From Pardosa pseudoannulata (taxonomy: Eukaryota; Arthropoda; Arachnida; Araneae; Lycosidae), in contig CM063507.1 in assembly GCA_032207245.1 (NCBI GenBank), positions 97,228,694 to 97,292,693 of the forward strand: a stretch of DNA of 64,000 bases. The letters run 5' to 3'. Of the stretch, positions 58,775 through 64,000 are shown one piece after another. The notes below the pieces were generated by a model. It worked only from the letters and a program-made list of their open reading frames with translations. It did no database searches and had not been told where the DNA came from. Position 1 is the stretch's first letter, and every line of letters starts with the position of its first letter. Both the position numbers and the translations under genes were made by a program.

Positions 58775-60010
58775 CGTCTGCACCCTGACCCAGAGATCCA
58801 GTTTCTTGGAAATAACATCAACATTGTGAATGAGGTGAATTTTCTCGGCGTCATTTTTGACAAAAAACTTACCTTTGTACCCCATATCGCAAACTTGCGG
58901 AAAAATTGCGAAAGGAAGCTCAACATCCTCAAAATCCTTTCTAAGACCTCATGGGGAGCTGATCGCGCTTACCTAATTAAGATCTACCATGCCATCATCC
59001 ACTCAAAACTGGACTATGGATGTCCTGTATATGGGTCAGCACACGTTTCCGTCCTTCAAAAGCTGAATACCATTCACCATTCCGCTCTTCGATTGTGTTC
59101 GGGGGCTTTTAGAACATCTACTGTAGAAAGTCTCTACGTTGACTGCTGTGACATTCCTCTTGAATTACGTCGACAGATGTTATCTCTTCAGTATTACTTT
59201 AGAACAGCAACTTATGTGGACCATCCCATTCATAAACATACACTCAATTATTACCTTACGCTCTTATACAATGCTAGACCCTCTTGTGTTCTGCCTTTTC
59301 AGGGAAGGATAAAAGCAATTTTAAAAGATCTAAACTTCGACAGTATAGATACTATACCTACAACTATTGGAATATATCCCTGGCACACTCCTAATTTTAC
59401 TATAATAAACCCTTTAAGTCATTTGACAAAAGTTCAACTAACAATATTATTTATCAACAAATTTTTGAAGATCAGAAACAAAATTATAAAAATTACACCT
59501 CTGTCTTCACAGATGGTTCAAAATCCACTAACAATGTCAGCTGTGCCTACCTTATTAAAGATAAAATCAATAGCTACAGACTTCATCCCAAACTCTCCAT
59601 CTTTTCTGCTGAAGCCTTTGCTATCTTGAAGGCTTTAGAAGGATTGGTGAATTACAATAGTAAATATTTTATTATATATACAGTCTCCCAAAGTGTTTTA
59701 AATTCATTGCAATCAAATAAGTGTAATAATCCTGTTATTTTCAAAATTCTTACTTCAATAACTAACCTTACTTCCATGGGAATCTCGCTAGTTTTTAGCT
59801 AGGTTCCCTCTCACGTCGGCATTAAAGGCAATGAACTTGTGGACATGGCTACCAGGTCTGCAAGTGACTTTCTCAACACTGGTCTTCCTTATCCTGACTT
59901 GAAAAATTGCGTCAAAGATCTTTTACACCATAAATGGCAGATCTCCTGGGATAACATTTGTTCAAATAAACTGCGGGAAATTAAAACCAAGATAATTAAA
60001 TGGCCTCAAC
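55968..60010 (+). pseudogene. LINE ORF2: endonuclease-RT-RNase H, broken
   Basis: The AP-type endonuclease shows LLSWNCHGFK, FALQETLL, NLYIPPN, IIVGDLNGHSQLWG and SDH. RT shows SSAGPDNISYEMI, LSYRPIALTN, FFDIKKAYD, GVPQGSVLS and LYVDD at 58,584-58,598. RNase H shows VFTDGSKS, AEAFAILKAL and VPSHVGIKGNELVD; the second Asp is lost (IYTVSQS instead of TDS). Breaks include a frameshift near 56,260, the stops in the duplicated segment (TGG to TAG, several TAA), a frameshift near 58,245, a TGA at 58,617 and the A36 run at 58,737-58,772. The protein would nick DNA and prime reverse transcription at the target; this copy cannot make it. Confidence 0.82.
56624..57962 (+). repeat. 670-bp tandem duplication inside LINE ORF2
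   Basis: Copy 1 is 56,624-57,293 and copy 2 is 57,294-57,962. By eye they differ only by one G/A (GACTGTAAT against GACTATAAT) and one T in a T run. The same in-frame stops occur in both, so the ORF was dead before duplication. Either a very recent event or an assembly artefact. Confidence 0.88.
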
Positions 60011-63000
60011 CGTGACCTTCGAGAACCAGGCCTCACAACTGAATCTCTCCCTAGCTGTGACGTCAGCTCAGCGAGATCCAGTAACTGCACCTGTGGGATA
60101 CTTTGAGGGATATACTCCGGCGGATTTCTATGCACGTGCTTTACTAGCCCTTGCAATTTCGCTTACAGTCTAGAAAAACTGGATTATTTTTAATTTACAA
60201 TGCCTAGTCCATGTGTAGTACCATTGTGCAACACTAATTATAAAAACGGACCGAAGTTTAAAGTTTACAGCTTTCCAAAAGATCCAGAATTGTCAAAAAA
60301 GTGGATTGTTGCTATTAAGCGAGAGAATTTTACCCCTTCAAAATATAGCAGGGTAAGTTAATTTATTATTATTTTACTTCTAAACTTTGTCCATTTACTG
60401 TTGAAAGTTTTATTCATATCTTTATAATTGTGTGTGTTTGTAATAACCATAAATTAATATTATCATAAGTTAATTAGCCCTCCTGATCAAAACCTAACCA
60501 AAATATAAAGTGGTATTTTACATTAAGCTAATATTAGAATATGTTTCTCTATATTAAGCAGTATTTGTATAAGTTATTTACATATATCAGAGATAAAAAA
60601 TTGTCAGTATTTTTTAAGATAGGTCAGTATTGTGCAGTTTTTAGAATTTAGCCAGTGAAGTCATTGTTTGATGAAAAAATAGTTTTTCGCATGTTTTTGT
60701 ATTTTATCACCCCCATCCTTTCCAAATATATTTTGGGTTTATCAGTCTTGACCATATTACATCTTAGAACTTCACTGTAGTTGTGCGAAAATTTAACTTT
60801 TTATTTGTCAATTACTGTACTGAATTTGGTCAGTAGTTTTAAAAATCAGTATTTTGGTCCTCATTTTTTCAATTTTGGTCAGTAAAATCAGTATTTTCAA
60901 GCCTATGACTTGTTTTCATGCCTGTTATAATATTTTATATTAAGTTATTAATATAAGCATGCAATATATTTTATGCATATAATCAATTAATTTTTCTTTC
61001 TGTTAAGGTTTGTGAACTACACTTCACAGATTCCGATTTTCTGACTTTGCTAAAGGTGTTGATGAAAAAACTGGACATGTGATAGAAGCTCCCTTGAAAA
61101 TTAGAAGGTAAATAAAATAGATTATATTTTAAATATACGTCAAGTATTACTGTGTCATATGTTTTGAAAGTTAATATAGATTGTTTATCCTTTGTAATTT
61201 AGGTTATGAAAACTGGAGATTGTGACTTTAAAAAATATATGATCTAGAATATTTTACTATCTAGAAAAATCAATAATTTTACCAGATTTTTAATTTATTT
61301 CATAAATTTATAGATTTGTTTTTAAGGAAATAATGTATGATAATATAGTTTTTATATCACATTCTTTGAAATGTACTTAAATGTAAATCATCTTTTTCTT
61401 TTAATAGACTGTCTCCTGGTGCTGTTCCTTCTCAGTTTCCTAATCTACCATCATATCATTCTTGTAATAAATTAGCTAGGGAAAGCAGAGACGATAAAAG
61501 GGCAAAAATTGAAGAGGAATTAATAAAGAGAGCTGTTAAAGATAGTTACGAATCTAAAAGAGAGTATGATAAATCAAGAACTTTTACTTCGATTAAAGAG
61601 CTCATGGAATGCTCCAAAAGTTTAGATAAAAACTGGACAGTTATTGAATGTGAATCATCGGTAATGATAATTTGTGTGACTTCTCATCCTGCACCCAAAA
61701 TTAAATATTCAGCTGTTATTAATGATAAACTGGAAATTAGGATTTTTAATGGAGATCTGGAACTAAGTAAGTTAGACAAATTTTCTTTTCCTTTCCCTAT
61801 TAATAATTTAAATAAGTTAACTGATATTCTTAATGCATTGGGTAAATTAGGTGATAAAAATGGAGGAAATCCTATTATTTGTAGTATCATTAATGCTTTA
61901 CACTGTTTGGAAGGTAAGGATAGAATTAATAGTGATATGATTAAGTTTTTGATTGAGCAGATTTCATTTCTTTGTGAGAGTAAACATGCATTTAGATACT
62001 CATCCGAAACTTTAATTTTTTCAACTTTACTGCACACTATTGCTCCACAGGCATATCGATTTATAAGAAAATCAAACATTATAAATATTCCTCACCAAAA
62101 TAGCATTCAACGTCTGTCTTCATCTTTTAATTTAAATCCATCCAAAGAGCAATTTAACCGTAATTTTTTGCATTATATCCGGAAAAAATTTTCACTTATA
62201 GAAAATTGTGATAAACTTGTAATATTAATGTTAGATGAGATCCATTTAAAAGAATATGTTGAATATAAAGGAGGTAATATCGTAGGTATAAGCTATAATA
62301 CTAATTCTTGTGCTTCAAGTACTCATGTTTTTATGATTAAAAGCTTTCTATCAAAATTTAAGGATGTTGTTCATGTATTACCTGTTAAAACTTTGACGGC
62401 TGATGAGTTGCATTTGTTCCTCAAAAAAATAATTGTAGGTTTAGAAGAAATAGGCTTTAATGTTTTATGCGTCATTACAGATAATTCTATTAATCGAAAA
62501 GCTATGTCAAATTTATTGTCTATATTCCGTTTTGAAAAAAGAATCTTGTATGTCATGTAAAGAATTGCATCTGCTGGATAAAACTCTTAATATTAATGTT
62601 GAGTATGACTTTTTAAAAAATTTAGATAGAGGCCGGCTAATGTTTCCTCGCGAACATATTGTAAATGCAGTAATGTATAATTACATTATTATAAATAAAT
62701 TATGCTTTCACAATGAACTAGACTTTCTTAAAATGCAGAATCATCGTTATGTAGCTACTGAATTTACAATATCGGCATTAGAAGAGAGGGACTTACTTCA
62801 AACAGATGTGTTTTGTGAAAATTCTCATGCATCCACTTTAATTGTAAAAAAAAAAATTGTATGGTTATATTGTTATATAAATATATTGTTAAATAATTTT
62901 TGTAAGAAAAAAAACTCAGATGCAATTCTAGCCTCTCATTCTAAGAAATGTAAGTCTTCGAAAAGAAAACTGGGAACATTGTCATAATTCCCTTTAAATA

Positions 63001-63558
63001 AAATGGTTTGTGTGTAAAAATATTTTTTGCTCTAAAGTATGTTAAAACAAATTGAATAAACGATTTCTGTATGACTTGTTGTGTGTCACTGAAATAAAAT
63101 AATTGAAAATTAGTTGTACTGTTATTTTCTTTATGAAAATTTTCCCTTCTTTTCACTGAATTTTACAGTTGGTAGCAAATATTCAGAGAAGAATTGACAA
63201 AATAATTTTTATGGTTAAACTAATATATTTTACAGTGTGTGTTAATTTAAAAAAGTTTTTAAATTCACATTTTAATTTCTTATCTTTTATTACGCTGAAA
63301 GTAATACTGTGTTCATTTATAAATACTTGGCTTGTTTAAAATTTTCTATAAATAGCACAATGAAATTCTTTTTAACCATTAACCTTTTTCTTGAAATCCT
63401 TTACTAAAATGTTATAATATAAATTTAAGCATAAAAATACGTAAATCCCCCTATTTTCCGTACTGCTCTTGGGATTTAGAATAGTTTGTTTACACGGGAG
63501 AAATCTCGCTTACGTGACGTCACAATACAGTTGTGGGGCCTGGTTCTCGAAGGTCACG
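60011..63558 (+). mobile_element. P-element-like THAP DNA transposon with 31-bp TIRs
   Basis: The left end starts CGTGACCTTCGAGAACCAGG at 60,011 and the right end is its inverse, ending at 63,558. The inverted repeat is 31 bp with one mismatch (position 23). Direct repeats CCTCAAC (60,004-60,010 and 63,559-63,565) flank it, or GCCTCAAC if the terminal base is shared, which would give the 8 bp usual for P elements. A subterminal inverted TGTGACGTCA lies 45 bp from the left and 34 bp from the right end. It contains a three-exon THAP transposase gene. It is inserted in LINE ORF2 and postdates it. Confidence 0.9.
60200..62987 (+). pseudogene. P-like THAP transposase gene, three exons, damaged
   Basis: Exon 1 (60,200-60,352) encodes MPSPCVVPLC...SR with donor GTAAGT. 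Exon 2 (61,008-61,107, acceptor TTAAG, donor GTAAAT) completes the THAP zinc site with VCELHF: C5, C10, C53 and H56. Exon 3 (from 61,408) encodes a basic linker and an RNase H-like core with D211 in MLDEIHLKEY and D293 in ITDNSINRK (numbered from the Met at 61,604). A one-base shift after ELHFTDSDF in exon 2, and a break at about 62,550, disable it. After the break, C-terminal-like sequence (RGRLMFPREHI, LLNNFCKKK) follows directly, so the GTP-binding insertion and third acidic residue are missing. P transposases bind and cut their own ends using GTP as cofactor. Confidence 0.78.
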
Positions 63559-63617
63559 CCTCAACTCCCTTCTAGAAGACATGACGTAATACTCACTCGT
63601 TTACGAGTGGGTCATTG
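63559..63617 (+). pseudogene. Continuation of the split LINE
   Basis: CAACTCCCTTCTAG and ACTCACTCGTTTACGAGTGG match 21,125-21,180 (minus) of the LINE family. Translation includes LTRLRVGHC. Homology ends after GGTCATTGC, where unrelated sequence begins. Confidence 0.7.
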
Positions 63618-64000
63618 CGGGGCCATCGTGATCACCGGGCCTGCGCGTATGAATTGATGACTCATACAAAGAGGCCGATGAGATTAGACTCCCGTCTACG
63701 GTGTTTACTTTGAAATTGACGGTTTTCATATTGGTTTAATTAAAATAATCTTTCTGTTGTGCCCAATTACACATTTTACGATTTATAAAACAATTTTTGT
63801 TTACTTACCTAAGAAATTTAAAATAAATAAAATGAAATATATTCAGTTTGAATTAAGAAATTCACAAAGTATGTAGTTTATGACCTTACTTTTACTTTTT
63901 GAAACTAAATGTTTTTAAATAAATGTTTACAAAAATATGCGCGAAATATTATTTACAAAAAAGATGAAAAAGTACATTTATTTATTATATCTAGTTAAAT
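63618..64000. other. Right window end, no recognised feature
   Basis: A short GC-richer stretch (63,618-63,720) is followed by AT-rich DNA. No gene, TIR or repeat is recognised. Confidence 0.5.

Larger units (their letters stand above)
55481..60010 (+). mobile_element. Non-LTR retrotransposon with endonuclease, RT and RNase H (I/Jockey-like)
   Basis: The end of ORF1 (55,481-55,936) and a broken ORF2 (55,968-60,010) are present; the 5' part is missing. A short piece continues at 63,559-63,617 beyond the inserted P-like element (LTRLRVGHC), after which homology to the family (compare 20,551-21,317) stops. An internal 670-bp tandem duplication and an A36 run disturb ORF2. The left border looks sharp at about 55,480, after a poly-T tract. 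Confidence 0.85.

Noticed and set aside
59962..60156. Minus-strand 64-aa ORF across the LINE/P-like boundary
   Set aside because: It spans an insertion junction and has no conserved motif.
1..64000. A new defence or signalling system encoded by several co-located genes
   Set aside because: Everything coding here is explained by zinc-finger paralogues or known transposon families; no unexplained gene cluster remains.

Overview
The window is AT-rich eukaryotic DNA built from C2H2 zinc-finger genes and many layers of transposable elements. The content suggests an arthropod, and a spider or other arachnid is my best guess. The reasons are Bel/Pao, Copia, I/Jockey-type LINE, hAT, Merlin, mariner and P-like (THAP) elements together, plus zinc-finger arrays with the linker TGEKPFSC and no KRAB or ZAD domain in the visible exon. 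This is inference; no species marker was found.

Layout. Four paralogous zinc-finger genes (here A-D) sit in four copies of one large segmental duplication. Unit A (1-11,117, gene A 59-1297, minus), unit B (about 13,000-22,515, gene B 15,456-16,934, minus) and unit C (about 36,390-46,600, gene C 38,487-39,809, minus) are direct copies. Unit D (about 47,490-54,470, gene D 51,263-52,243, plus) is inverted. The units share the coding exon, a 5' leader with a conserved 3' splice site, a fossil LINE reverse-transcriptase tail, long non-coding flanks and, in A-C, a candidate upstream exon. Later insertions differ between units and can be dated against them: a hAT with TIRs and 8-bp TSD (2305-5973) and a Merlin element (8810-10,185) in A; a hAT-like MITE and a 5'-truncated LINE in B; a SINE, two hAT-type non-autonomous elements and another TIR element in C; a SINE in D.

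Between units B and C (22.8-36.3 kb) is a nest of retrotransposons. It holds an antisense Bel/Pao fragment, a sense Bel/Pao split by a 4.4-kb Copia element (TSD TTACT, both LTRs present), a mariner remnant, and the 3' half of a second, different Bel/Pao with its 3' LTR. Between C and D lie two related foldback elements. To the right of D are a P-like THAP fragment (54.7 kb) and a non-LTR retrotransposon with ORF1 and ORF2 (55.5-60.0 kb). That LINE is split by a 3.55-kb P-element-like THAP transposon with 31-bp terminal inverted repeats (60,011-63,558).

Most transposon genes are broken by stops or frameshifts. The best preserved are the hAT transposase (one in-frame stop) and the Copia pol (frame kept, four stops). 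The zinc-finger ORFs are the only plausible functional host genes. They probably encode nuclear DNA-binding proteins with 11-17 fingers, but targets cannot be read from the sequence. No CRISPR, operon, rRNA or genuine tRNA gene was seen; the tRNA-like signals belong to a SINE family.
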